Of a stretch of DNA of 64,000 bases, positions 1-7,179 are shown in pieces. Within the stretch, counting starts at the first letter, position 1. Every line of letters starts with the position of its first letter. The notes under the pieces were generated by a model. It searched no databases and was not told the DNA's origin. It saw nothing but the letters and a program-made list of their open reading frames with translations. Source of the DNA: an uncultured Flavobacteriales bacterium (GTDB lineage: Bacteria > Bacteroidota > Bacteroidia > Flavobacteriales > UBA1820); contig CAUHQV010000001.1 of assembly GCA_959608625.1 (NCBI GenBank), positions 1 to 64,000 of the forward strand, written 5' to 3'. The position numbers and the translations under genes were made by a program.

Positions 1-4
1 CCGC

Positions 5-43
5 GGGGGGGGGTGGGGCAGCGGCGCCTTTCCCCCCCCCCCC
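5..43. repeat. Facing poly-G and poly-C tracts
   Basis: A run of nine G (5-13), then T and four more G, faces a run of twelve C (32-43) across a short GC-rich spacer. The two arms can pair into a very strong G/C hairpin. Homopolymers this long are unusual in the rest of the window. The tract lies about 80 bases upstream of the pentapeptide-repeat gene. It could be the remains of a terminator for a gene outside the window, a slippage-prone (phase-variable) tract, or an assembly artefact at a contig edge. Confidence 0.5.
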
Positions 44-96
44 GCCTGCCCGCATGTATTTTTCGGGGATGCCTTTATCCCGTCCGGGAAAACAGC

Positions 97-104
97 TATC
101 TTTG
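97..104 (+). promoter_or_regulatory. Bacteroidota -7 promoter element
   Basis: TATCTTTG matches the Bacteroidota TAnnTTTG -7 consensus. It sits 20 bases before the ATG of the pentapeptide-repeat gene, implying a leader of about a dozen bases. No clear -33 TTTG is seen. Confidence 0.5.
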
Positions 105-124
105 GAACCTTATCCATTCTAAAG

Positions 125-694
125 ATGACGGAAGACCGGACGATCGAAAAACAGGATTTCAGACAGGGTGACTGGGACAACGAATACTACGACTGTGTGT
201 TCGAACACTGCGATTTTTCGGATACGGAAATAAAGGACGTGTATTTTGAGAATTGCCGGTTCCGGTTTTGCAATTTTTCCCTTTCCAAACTGCGGTGTAA
301 CTTCCGGGATGCGAAATTCGTCGAATGCAGGATGTCCGGCGCGGATTTTTCCGGGGTCAGCCGGCTGGCGGTTTCGTTCGCGTTTGAAAAATCGAACCTG
401 TCCTATGCTTCTTTTATCCGCACAAAGCTCCGGGAGATGCGGTTTTCCGCCTGCAACCTGAACGAGGCTTATTTCGACGAAGCGGACATATCCTCTTCCG
501 TATTCGACCGGTGCGAGATGGAGCGCACTTCATTCTACCAGACCAACCTGGAAAAAGTCGATTTTTCCACTTCGTTCAATTTTACCATCGATCCCGCGTC
601 CAACCGGCTGAAAAAAGCGGTTTTTTCCGTGGACGGCCTCCGCGGGCTGGTATCCCATTTGAATATCGTGGTCAAAGAACCGGACGAGTTATAG
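125..694 (+). CDS. Pentapeptide-repeat protein
   Basis: The 189-residue protein is built almost entirely of pentapeptide repeats of the A(D/N)LXX type. The phased F/L and N/D/C positions run from about residue 20 to 150 (segments such as CDFSD, CRFRF, CNFSL, ADFSG, SNLSY, CNLNE, ADISS). Such repeats fold into a right-handed quadrilateral beta helix. The short C-terminal part, with a conserved-looking NRLKKAVFSVDGLRGL stretch, probably caps the helix. Some relatives (Qnr, MfpA, McbG) mimic DNA and protect gyrase, but most bacterial members have unknown roles, so quinolone protection must not be assumed. There is no signal peptide, so it is probably cytoplasmic. The gene is alone on its strand and converges with the oxidoreductase operon. 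Confidence 0.85.
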   Translation: MTEDRTIEKQDFRQGDWDNEYYDCVFEHCDFSDTEIKDVYFENCRFRFCNFSLSKLRCNFRDAKFVECRMSGADFSGVSRLAVSFAFEKSNLSYASFIRTKLREMRFSACNLNEAYFDEADISSSVFDRCEMERTSFYQTNLEKVDFSTSFNFTIDPASNRLKKAVFSVDGLRGLVSHLNIVVKEPDEL

Positions 695-792
695 CGTTCC
701 GGGAGTTTACGCCGGTCTATTGTCCCTTCTTTCACCTCTCCTTCCACGCTGTTGTTTTTACGCATGCGTCAAGGCCACGTTGTTGTCCCTAT

Positions 793-1788
793 CTAAAAAT
801 TGTCGGAGGGATAGACGATACCGTTCTGCGCCCGCACCGCATCCATAATGCCCAGCGTCGTCAGACTGTTTGCGAAGGAATTGACCGAACTTTCCACCTG
901 TTTGTGCTCTATCATATCGAGGAAAGCCGACAGTTCATACACCATATCGTACTCTTGGTGCGGGGCGGAGATATCCTCCTGCGAACCGTCCCGCCATACG
1001 ATCCGTGCGCGGTCGATCGTGTTGATGCGGTCGATGACAATGCGCCCTTGTTCGCCCAGTATTTCCGACGGCAACGCGGAGTCGGCTATTTTGGAATGAA
1101 CGATCACCGCGTCCATATCCGGGTAACGGCAAATGAGGGAACCCTGTCCGTCCACCCCGCTGCGCAGTACCAAAGCCTTGGATACGATATCCTCCGGCAT
1201 ACCGAACAATACGACCATCGGATAAACCCCGTACACTCCGATGTCTACCAGCGACCCGCCGGAAAAGGCCGGGGAAAATACGTTGGCGTCGTGCCCCTGC
1301 TTGAACCGGTCGTAACGGGAAGAATACTGGCAGTAGGAAGCGAAATAACGCCGTACGGGCCCGATGCGCGGCAGTTCGGCCCGGATGCGGGCGAACGTGG
1401 GTGAGAACGTGGTTTTCATGGCCTCCATCAGCGACAATCCTTTTTCCCGGGCCATGTCGCACATCTGCCGTGCCTGCTGGACGTTGGAGGCGAAAGGCTT
1501 TTCGCAAAGTACGTGCTTACCGTGTTCGAGCAGGAGCATCGTCTGCTCGAAATGCACGGAATTGGGCGAGGCGATGTACGCGGCGTCGAAGGCGTCGCTG
1601 CGGGCGGCTTGCTCCAGGGAGGTAAACGTGAGTGCGACGTTGTGTTTGCGGGCAAAATCCGCCGCTGTCTCTTCCCTACGGGAGAACACCGCCGCATGCT
1701 CGAAGCGCGGGTCGAGGCGCGCCCCCCGGAGAAAGAGGTCGGTAATGGCGCTCGTGCCTACCGTGAGAAAACGTATCCTGTCGCTCAT
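793..1788 (-). CDS. Gfo/Idh/MocA-family oxidoreductase
   Basis: This 331-residue NAD(P)-dependent oxidoreductase has an N-terminal Rossmann domain (about residues 1-125) that starts with the strand IRFLTVGTSAI. It carries the family's EKP motif in the segment HGKHVLCEKPFASN near residue 95; this Lys is the usual catalytic or cofactor-positioning residue. The C-terminal alpha/beta domain binds substrate, and its segment GGSLVDIGVYGVYPM matches the conserved G(G)xLxDxGxY region. Family members act on sugars, inositols or trans-dihydrodiols, and the substrate here cannot be told from sequence. Its ATG overlaps the stop codon of the upstream alcohol dehydrogenase (ATGA), so the two are translationally coupled and probably process the same metabolite. 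Confidence 0.88.
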   Translation of the reverse strand: MSDRIRFLTVGTSAITDLFLRGARLDPRFEHAAVFSRREETAADFARKHNVALTFTSLEQAARSDAFDAAYIASPNSVHFEQTMLLLEHGKHVLCEKPFASNVQQARQMCDMAREKGLSLMEAMKTTFSPTFARIRAELPRIGPVRRYFASYCQYSSRYDRFKQGHDANVFSPAFSGGSLVDIGVYGVYPMVVLFGMPEDIVSKALVLRSGVDGQGSLICRYPDMDAVIVHSKIADSALPSEILGEQGRIVIDRINTIDRARIVWRDGSQEDISAPHQEYDMVYELSAFLDMIEHKQVESSVNSFANSLTTLGIMDAVRAQNGIVYPSDNF

Positions 1789-2954
1789 AAGGCCAAATGG
1801 TATATCTCGTACACGTCGTCCCGGGTGAGTTTCACAAAATTCCCCAGCGTATTCTTTCCGTCCGCAGTAGCGCGGTTGGCCATTTCGCCGAAGGAAGAAT
1901 AGGGGATGTTGATCCGCGAAAAGGTGGTCGGCATGTCGATGGAAGCGAAGAATGCCTCCATTCGCTTGATTCCCTCCAGGGCCGTTCGTTCAGGATCGGC
2001 AAAATCGTCCTCTACGCCCCATACCCGCACGGCGAACTGGGCGAAGCGGGCCACATCGTGGCGGTACACGTATTTCATCCAGGCCGGGAATACGATGGCC
2101 AACGCAGCCCCATGTGTCAGGTCGTATAATGCGCTGGGTTGGTGGGCGATAGCGTGGGACGCCCAGTCGCCTACACGCCCGGTGGACAGCAGGTCGTTGT
2201 GTGCCAGGGTGGAAGCCCACATCATTTGGGCGCGGGCCGCATAGTCGTCCGGTTTTTCGAGGGCGACGGGCAGGTTCTGAATGATCGTTTTCAGGGTGGC
2301 TTCGCACAGCCGGTCGGTGAAATCCACGTCTTTTTCATTGGTAAAATACCGTTCCATTACGTGCGCCATGATATCCGTCCCGCCGGCTGCCGTCTGATAG
2401 GCAGGCAGCGAATAGGTGAGCGTCGGGTCGAGGATGGATACCCGCGGGCGGATAGCGTGGCTATGGATGCCTTTTTTTACCGGGCCGTCTTCGTTGGTGA
2501 TCACACAGGAGTCCGAGGCTTCGCTTCCGGCAGCCGGAATGGTGAGTATCGTAGCGATCGGCAGGCATTTTTCCGGTGCAATGTTGTCCCGGAAAAAATC
2601 CCATACGTCCCCCTCGTAAAGGGCGCCTACGCCGATGGCTTTGGCGGAGTCTATCACGCTGCCGCCCCCGACGGCCAGGATGGCTTCGATACCTTCGCTC
2701 CGGGCGATGTCTATCCCGGCCCGTACGAGCGAAAGACGGGGGTTGGGCTGTACGCCCCCGAGCTCGCAGTAACGGATGCCGGCTTGGCCCAGGGAGGCTT
2801 TTACCCGGTCTATCAGGCCGCTTTTCAGCGCGCTTTCACCTCCATAATGCAGCAGGACTTTCTGGGCCAGCGGGGCCAGGTATTTTCCAATTTCTTCGGG
2901 GGTACCGGCGCCGAATACGATCTTGGTCGGTTGGCTGTAGACGAAGTTTTTCAT
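1785..2954 (-). CDS. Iron-containing alcohol dehydrogenase (YqhD/BDH-like)
   Basis: This 389-residue group III metal-dependent alcohol dehydrogenase starts MKNFVYSQPTKIVFG, the typical N-terminus of the NADPH-dependent butanol dehydrogenase/YqhD branch. The nucleotide-binding glycine segment AVGGGSVIDSAKAIG is near residue 100. Metal ligands are visible in GGTDIMAHVMERY (Asp and His) and in HAIAHQPSALYDLTHGAAL (His residues). The start at 2954 is preferred over an in-frame ATG at 2981, because a -7 promoter element (2979-2986) overlaps that upstream ATG. It probably reduces aldehydes to alcohols in the cytoplasm. It is first in a two-gene operon with the Gfo/Idh/MocA oxidoreductase. Confidence 0.9.
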   Translation of the reverse strand: MKNFVYSQPTKIVFGAGTPEEIGKYLAPLAQKVLLHYGGESALKSGLIDRVKASLGQAGIRYCELGGVQPNPRLSLVRAGIDIARSEGIEAILAVGGGSVIDSAKAIGVGALYEGDVWDFFRDNIAPEKCLPIATILTIPAAGSEASDSCVITNEDGPVKKGIHSHAIRPRVSILDPTLTYSLPAYQTAAGGTDIMAHVMERYFTNEKDVDFTDRLCEATLKTIIQNLPVALEKPDDYAARAQMMWASTLAHNDLLSTGRVGDWASHAIAHQPSALYDLTHGAALAIVFPAWMKYVYRHDVARFAQFAVRVWGVEDDFADPERTALEGIKRMEAFFASIDMPTTFSRINIPYSSFGEMANRATADGKNTLGNFVKLTRDDVYEIYHLAL

Positions 2955-2978
2955 GGCAGGGTATATTTTGCTTTTTTG

Positions 2979-2986
2979 CAAAGTTA
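2979..2986 (-). promoter_or_regulatory. -7 promoter element for the alcohol dehydrogenase operon
   Basis: On the minus strand this reads TAACTTTG, a match to TAnnTTTG, 24 bases upstream of the ATG at 2954. It excludes the longer start at 2981. Confidence 0.55.
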
Positions 2987-3041
2987 ATCTCTTTGCCGGG
3001 AAAATATTTCAGGATCGTTTGTTTTAATTGTTTTTTATAAT

Positions 3042-3072
3042 AAACCGGGCCTGTCATCGACAGGCCCGGTTT
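3042..3072 (-). terminator. Terminator downstream of the serine hydrolase gene
   Basis: A perfect 14-bp stem (3042-3055 with 3059-3072) closes on a 3-base loop and begins 20 bases after the serine hydrolase stop. The T-tract on the minus strand is short and broken (TTTATTAT), so efficiency is uncertain. Confidence 0.65.
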
Positions 3073-3091
3073 GGAATATAGGGAATATCCG

Positions 3092-4573
3092 TTATTCGTA
3101 TTCGGGGAACAAATCCTGGTCGGGCCAGTTGCCCAGTGCCATGACATTGTGCAACAGGACATAAAGGGCGTCGTCGAAGGAGCCGGCGGAATTGCTCAGG
3201 TAGCTGCGGGAATTGCACAGGATGGCGCAATCGGTATCCCCGTTGTAATTGCGGCACCACATGGTGGCAGTGCCTGAAAGGTTGCCGCTGTGATAGGCCG
3301 CGCCGGGATACAGGGAGTGCCCCACCCGCCAGCCGAGGGCGTATTTGGAGTTGGCTACCGATGGTGTCTGCATCAGGTCGAGGATATACTTCGGGAAAAT
3401 ATCGGGTATTCCGGGGAGCGCGTCGAGTTTGCAGGCCAGTTTCATCAGGTCGGGAGTGGAGGCGATCAGGCCGCCGCAGGAATCCAGACGTTTCATATTG
3501 TTGTTGTATCCGTCCCCCGATTGAGAATAATAGACGGATTCGTTTTCGAAGCGGTTGTTCAGTCCGGTAGAGCCTACGCGGATATTTTTGACCCCGGCAG
3601 GATTTAGCACGGCCTCTTTGAGGTATTCTTCGTATGTTTTTCCGGTAATGGCCTCGATGACCCGCCCCAGTACGCAATACCCGAAGTTCGAGTACTGGTG
3701 CCGGATGCCCGGGGAATAATTGGGCGTGAAATTCCGAACCACGTATTTGATGGTCTCTACGTTGGATAATTGCGTAGTGACGCTGTTGTCGAACATCGGG
3801 TCGAAAGGGCTATTGGCAACCCCGCTGGTGTGTTCCAGAAAATTGCGGATGGTCATTTGCTCGAACGCTCCCTTGTGGTCGGGAAACTGGCTGTACAGGA
3901 CACCCCCCGGAGCGAAAGGTTTGTCGTCCAGAGCTATTTTACCCTCGTCCAGCAGGCGCATGATGCACATCGAGGTGAACGGTTTCGAGCAGCTGGCCAG
4001 GCGGAGCATATAGTGGGATTCCATGCGCTCGTGGTTCTCGCGGTCTGCATAACCGTACCCGCGGGCAAAGACCAGTTTTTCGTTATAGGCCACCGATACG
4101 GATACGCCGGGGATCGAGTACTTTTCCATAAAATTGTATACCATGTCGTCCAGGGCTTTGATGCCGTGTTGGACGTTCACGTAATAAAAAACGTAGGTGT
4201 TGTCCTCGGCGGTGACTTTTACTTTGGCCAGTTTCGAGTAGTCTGCGGCGGTAGTGCCGGGGGTCAGTTCTTTTCCGTCGATCTCGGCCCTGGCTTTCGC
4301 GGACAGGTTAAATGAGGCTTTGAGTGAAGTGAGGGGCACATCGAAAGGGATAGTCACGTAAATCGTTCCTCCTATTACGCGCGAAGAACAGGTGCTGTTC
4401 AGGGCCGGGTTGTCGGTCGTCGTAAAAGCAAATGAAGAAAAACCTTTGGCACTCGAGGGGGAATCGGGATTGTCCGGCGGATCGGTGATACCGCTGTCTT
4501 TGGAACAGGAAACGGCCAGTACGGCGGAAAGCAGGATCAGCGATGCGACCCGTGGAAATCGGAATAAACGCAT
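3092..4573 (-). CDS. Beta-lactamase-fold serine hydrolase, lipoprotein
   Basis: This 493-residue exported protein begins with a lipoprotein signal peptide (RVASLILLSAVLAVSC, lipobox Cys near residue 23), followed by a Ser/Pro/Asp-rich linker. A domain of about 110 residues then precedes a class C beta-lactamase/PBP-like domain. The three active-site motifs are visible: SCSK (the SxxK nucleophile, in LRLASCSKPFTSM), YSN (YxN, in HQYSNFGYCVLG) and HSG (K/HxG, in YHSGNLSGTA). This family covers D-aminopeptidases, esterases and penicillin-binding-like proteins, so true beta-lactamase activity is unlikely to be its main role. The start at 4573 was chosen because the signal peptide begins there; an upstream in-frame ATG (4624) would add 17 non-signal residues. 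It is transcribed alone, with a terminator 20 bases after the stop. Confidence 0.85.
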   Translation of the reverse strand: MRLFRFPRVASLILLSAVLAVSCSKDSGITDPPDNPDSPSSAKGFSSFAFTTTDNPALNSTCSSRVIGGTIYVTIPFDVPLTSLKASFNLSAKARAEIDGKELTPGTTAADYSKLAKVKVTAEDNTYVFYYVNVQHGIKALDDMVYNFMEKYSIPGVSVSVAYNEKLVFARGYGYADRENHERMESHYMLRLASCSKPFTSMCIMRLLDEGKIALDDKPFAPGGVLYSQFPDHKGAFEQMTIRNFLEHTSGVANSPFDPMFDNSVTTQLSNVETIKYVVRNFTPNYSPGIRHQYSNFGYCVLGRVIEAITGKTYEEYLKEAVLNPAGVKNIRVGSTGLNNRFENESVYYSQSGDGYNNNMKRLDSCGGLIASTPDLMKLACKLDALPGIPDIFPKYILDLMQTPSVANSKYALGWRVGHSLYPGAAYHSGNLSGTATMWCRNYNGDTDCAILCNSRSYLSNSAGSFDDALYVLLHNVMALGNWPDQDLFPEYE

Positions 4574-4719
4574 AAGATATTTGTTAATTTCATAGGTGTG
4601 GGTAAATGTATGCTTTTTATACAAAGGGGCTGATGAAAAAAAGGAAATTTTTAGGGCTTTGTCAAAGGTTAATATTTTTTATCTGCCGGTTGGGGGGGGG
4701 CTTTTTGCGGTTATTTTTC

Positions 4720-4727
4720 TATTTTTG
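4720..4727 (+). promoter_or_regulatory. -7 promoter element for the ABC ATPase operon
   Basis: TATTTTTG matches TAnnTTTG and ends 15 bases before the ATG at 4743. A G-tract (4691-4700) lies just upstream, and no convincing -33 element was found. Confidence 0.5.
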
Positions 4728-4742
4728 TAAAAATATCCGGGA

Positions 4743-5432
4743 ATGATAAAAGCCTTCAATATTCATAGATCGTTCGGCCAGTTGGAAGTTCTCAAGGGCG
4801 TGTCGGCCGAAGTGTCTGCCGGAGAGATCGTTTCCATCGTCGGGCCGTCCGGGGCCGGGAAGACGACCTTCCTCCAGATATTGGGTACTTTGGATGGTTT
4901 TACCCCGGTAAAAGGGGCGGATAGTTATGTGGAAATAGATGGCGTACGGACTGATACTTTGGGCGACAGGCAACTATCCCGGTTCCGCAATACCCGTATC
5001 GGCTTCATCTTCCAGTTTCACCGGCTATTGCCTGAGTTCAATGCAGCGGAGAACGTATGCCTGCCGGGTATGATCGCAGGCCGTTCGATGAAGGAAGTGG
5101 AGAAAGAAGCGATGGAACTTCTCGGTTTCATGGGACTTTCCTCCCGAGCCCATCATTTGCCGTCGGAACTCTCGGGCGGGGAAGCGCAGCGGGTGGCCAT
5201 AGCCCGGGCGTTGGTCAACCGGCCTTCCGTCGTGCTGGCGGACGAGCCTTCGGGAAATCTGGACAGCAAAAATGCCGACGAGCTCCATAAACTGTTCCTG
5301 GACCTTCGGGAACGGTTCGGGCAGACCTTCGTCATCATTACGCACAATCCCTCGCTGGCCGATATGGCCGACAGGCGGTTCGAGATGCGGGACGGGATCA
5401 TAGAAAAAACGGTGGATCTGCGCGCTAAATGA
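4743..5432 (+). CDS. LolD/MacB-type ABC transporter ATP-binding protein
   Basis: This 229-residue ABC ATPase has Walker [10 protein letters not shown] (residues 34-42), a Q-loop Gln near 91, signature LSGGE (143-147), Walker B VVLADE (163-168) and an H-loop His in VIITHN. Its length, the [16 protein letters not shown] segment and the EPSGNLDS sequence after Walker B place it with the LolD/FtsE/MacB subfamily. Those ATPases power lipoprotein release or mechanotransmission through FtsX-like permeases. No permease gene lies beside it, so the partner is encoded elsewhere. It is 7 bases upstream of the TIGR02757 gene, probably in one operon with it and the following exported protein. Confidence 0.9.
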   Translation: MIKAFNIHRSFGQLEVLKGVSAEVSAGEIVSIVGPSGAGKTTFLQILGTLDGFTPVKGADSYVEIDGVRTDTLGDRQLSRFRNTRIGFIFQFHRLLPEFNAAENVCLPGMIAGRSMKEVEKEAMELLGFMGLSSRAHHLPSELSGGEAQRVAIARALVNRPSVVLADEPSGNLDSKNADELHKLFLDLRERFGQTFVIITHNPSLADMADRRFEMRDGIIEKTVDLRAK

Positions 5433-5439
5433 GGGGGCC

Positions 5440-6255
5440 ATGCCGGTGAAGGATTTTTTGACCTTTGAAAAAGATGATATTCTAGCAGTAGCCCGTTTGC
5501 TGGAAGAATATACTGAAAAAATAAACGTGTCCGGGTTTATCCGGGAGGATCCGGTACAGTTTCCCCGGCGGTACGGACAACTCCGGGATATAGAGGTGGC
5601 TGGTATATTGTGCGCTACGATCGCGTGGGGAAAAAGGACGGCGATTCTTTCGTCTTGTAGCCGTATGCTGGATGCGATGGGAAATTCCCCTTATGAATAC
5701 CTGATGGAGGCCGACCTGGAGGATTTCCCGACGGTGGGGAAAGCTGTCCACCGGACATTTTCCCGCAGGGATTTATTGTTTTTCCTCAGAGGTTTGCGCG
5801 GGATCTACCGGCAGCACACTAGTTTGGAAGAGCTTTTTATGCCCCGGAAAGGCGAAAGGGGATTGTGGGAAGGTATAACCCGTTTCCGGGAGGCTATGTT
5901 TGCCGTTCCCCACCGGGAGGATTTCCAACGGCATATTTCCTGCCCCGGGAAAAATTCGGCCTGCAAACGCCTGCACCTTTTTCTCAAGTGGATGGTGCGA
6001 CGGGACGGTATCGTGGATATGGGCGTATGGGAGCGTATAAGCCCTTCGGATCTGTCCATTCCGTTGGATGTCCATGTGGGCCACGTGTCCCGGAGGTTGG
6101 GAATACTCGGCCGCAAGCAGAACGACCGCCGGGCGGTGGAGGAACTGGATGTCTTTTTAAGGCGGCTCGACCCGCAGGATCCGGTAAAATACGATTATGC
6201 GCTCTTCGGATTGGGTGAAAGCGGATTTTTTCACAAAAAACAGCCTGAAAAATGA
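5440..6255 (+). CDS. TIGR02757/DUF2400 family protein
   Basis: This 271-residue protein is recognised as the TIGR02757 family, common in Bacteroidota and of unknown function. Characteristic stretches are the N-terminal FIREDPVQFPRRYG, the segment DIEVAGILCATIAWGKR and the C-terminal IPLDVHVGHVSRRLG, which recall a helix-hairpin-helix DNA-glycosylase-like helical fold. A DNA-related role is only an inference. No signal peptide or membrane segment is seen. Its stop codon overlaps the start of the next gene (ATGA at 6252-6255), and it begins 7 bases after the ABC ATPase. Confidence 0.85.
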   Translation: MPVKDFLTFEKDDILAVARLLEEYTEKINVSGFIREDPVQFPRRYGQLRDIEVAGILCATIAWGKRTAILSSCSRMLDAMGNSPYEYLMEADLEDFPTVGKAVHRTFSRRDLLFFLRGLRGIYRQHTSLEELFMPRKGERGLWEGITRFREAMFAVPHREDFQRHISCPGKNSACKRLHLFLKWMVRRDGIVDMGVWERISPSDLSIPLDVHVGHVSRRLGILGRKQNDRRAVEELDVFLRRLDPQDPVKYDYALFGLGESGFFHKKQPEK

Positions 6256-7103
6256 GAAACCGATTTGTTGTTTACCTGGCGATATTTCTGCTGTTCCCGC
6301 TGATCTTGTGCGCCCAGCAGGAGCGGAAACAGACTGTCGTCTGGGGGACGGTACGGGATTCGGTGCAGACCATTCCTTTCGCCTCGGTATTTTTGAAAGG
6401 AAATCCCCGGGTAGGCGTCCAGGCGAAGGAGGACGGTTCGTTCCGGCTTTCGATCGATAAAAGCGCGCTGCCCGATACGCTGGTCTTTTCCACTGTGGGA
6501 TATAAAAATGCGTATTTTCCCCTTGCCGCGCAAAGCGATACCCTTCAATTGGCTGTCCGGTTGCGCCGGGCGGATATGCTTTTGAAGGATGTGGTGGTAA
6601 AAGCGCGGAGGAACGACTGGAAAAAACTGGATCGGCAGTCTGCAGCCCGGTTCAACGATGCGCTGCTCACCAGTGCGATACACGAACGCCGGTTCGTTTT
6701 CCGGATGACGGAACTGCGGCCGCTCCGGGGACGGGAATGCTATATGGTGGTGCCGGGGGTCAATTACATGATCGTCAGCCAGGATAGCGTCACGATCCAC
6801 CGGTCGTTGGCCGGGGCGACTTATATCGATAACCGCGGAGAATTCAAGGTGGTGGACTATACCCCGGATTATTCGGCTAAAGTGCCTGTCATTTCTTTCC
6901 AGGAAACGGAAAACAAGGGCGGTATCCATGTGGCGGTGAACTATATAGATCCCGAAGGCGGGTATATTCATGCGCTTTTCGTTTTTGCGAACAATTCGGG
7001 GGCGGATTCGATGACTGCCATCATAGGCAAAGTCCGGTGCCAGGGATATGTGGAGGTGGTGGGTTATCCCACGATCCGGAAAGAATGGCTGCAGGAATTA
7101 TGA
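6252..7103 (+). CDS. Exported protein with CarboxypepD_reg-like domain
   Basis: The 283-residue protein begins with a signal peptide (RFVVYLAIFLLFPLILCAQQ). A carboxypeptidase-D regulatory-like beta-sandwich follows at about residues 28-105 (WGTVRDSVQTIPFASVFLKGN ... DGSFRLSIDK ... LVFSTVGYKN), the domain often found at the N-terminus of SusC/TonB-dependent receptors and DUF5686 proteins. The remaining 175 residues show no recognised domain and the protein is far too short to be a transporter. It is probably a periplasmic or outer-membrane-associated protein of unknown function. It is translationally coupled to the TIGR02757 gene. Confidence 0.75.
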   Translation: MRNRFVVYLAIFLLFPLILCAQQERKQTVVWGTVRDSVQTIPFASVFLKGNPRVGVQAKEDGSFRLSIDKSALPDTLVFSTVGYKNAYFPLAAQSDTLQLAVRLRRADMLLKDVVVKARRNDWKKLDRQSAARFNDALLTSAIHERRFVFRMTELRPLRGRECYMVVPGVNYMIVSQDSVTIHRSLAGATYIDNRGEFKVVDYTPDYSAKVPVISFQETENKGGIHVAVNYIDPEGGYIHALFVFANNSGADSMTAIIGKVRCQGYVEVVGYPTIRKEWLQEL

Positions 7104-7179
7104 AAAAGGCGCGGTAATATCCTGTCCGTCCGGAAACGGGGAACAGAGAAAAGAAATTAAAATATAGACGACGACAAAG

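Noticed and set aside
125..694. Calling the pentapeptide-repeat gene a quinolone resistance (qnr) gene
   Set aside because: The repeat fold is shared, but the length, the lack of the Qnr loops and the divergent C-terminus give no support for gyrase protection.
760..769. Palindrome ACGCATGCGT between convergent genes
   Set aside because: A single 10-base palindrome without a T-tract, repeat partner or promoter context is not enough to call a site.
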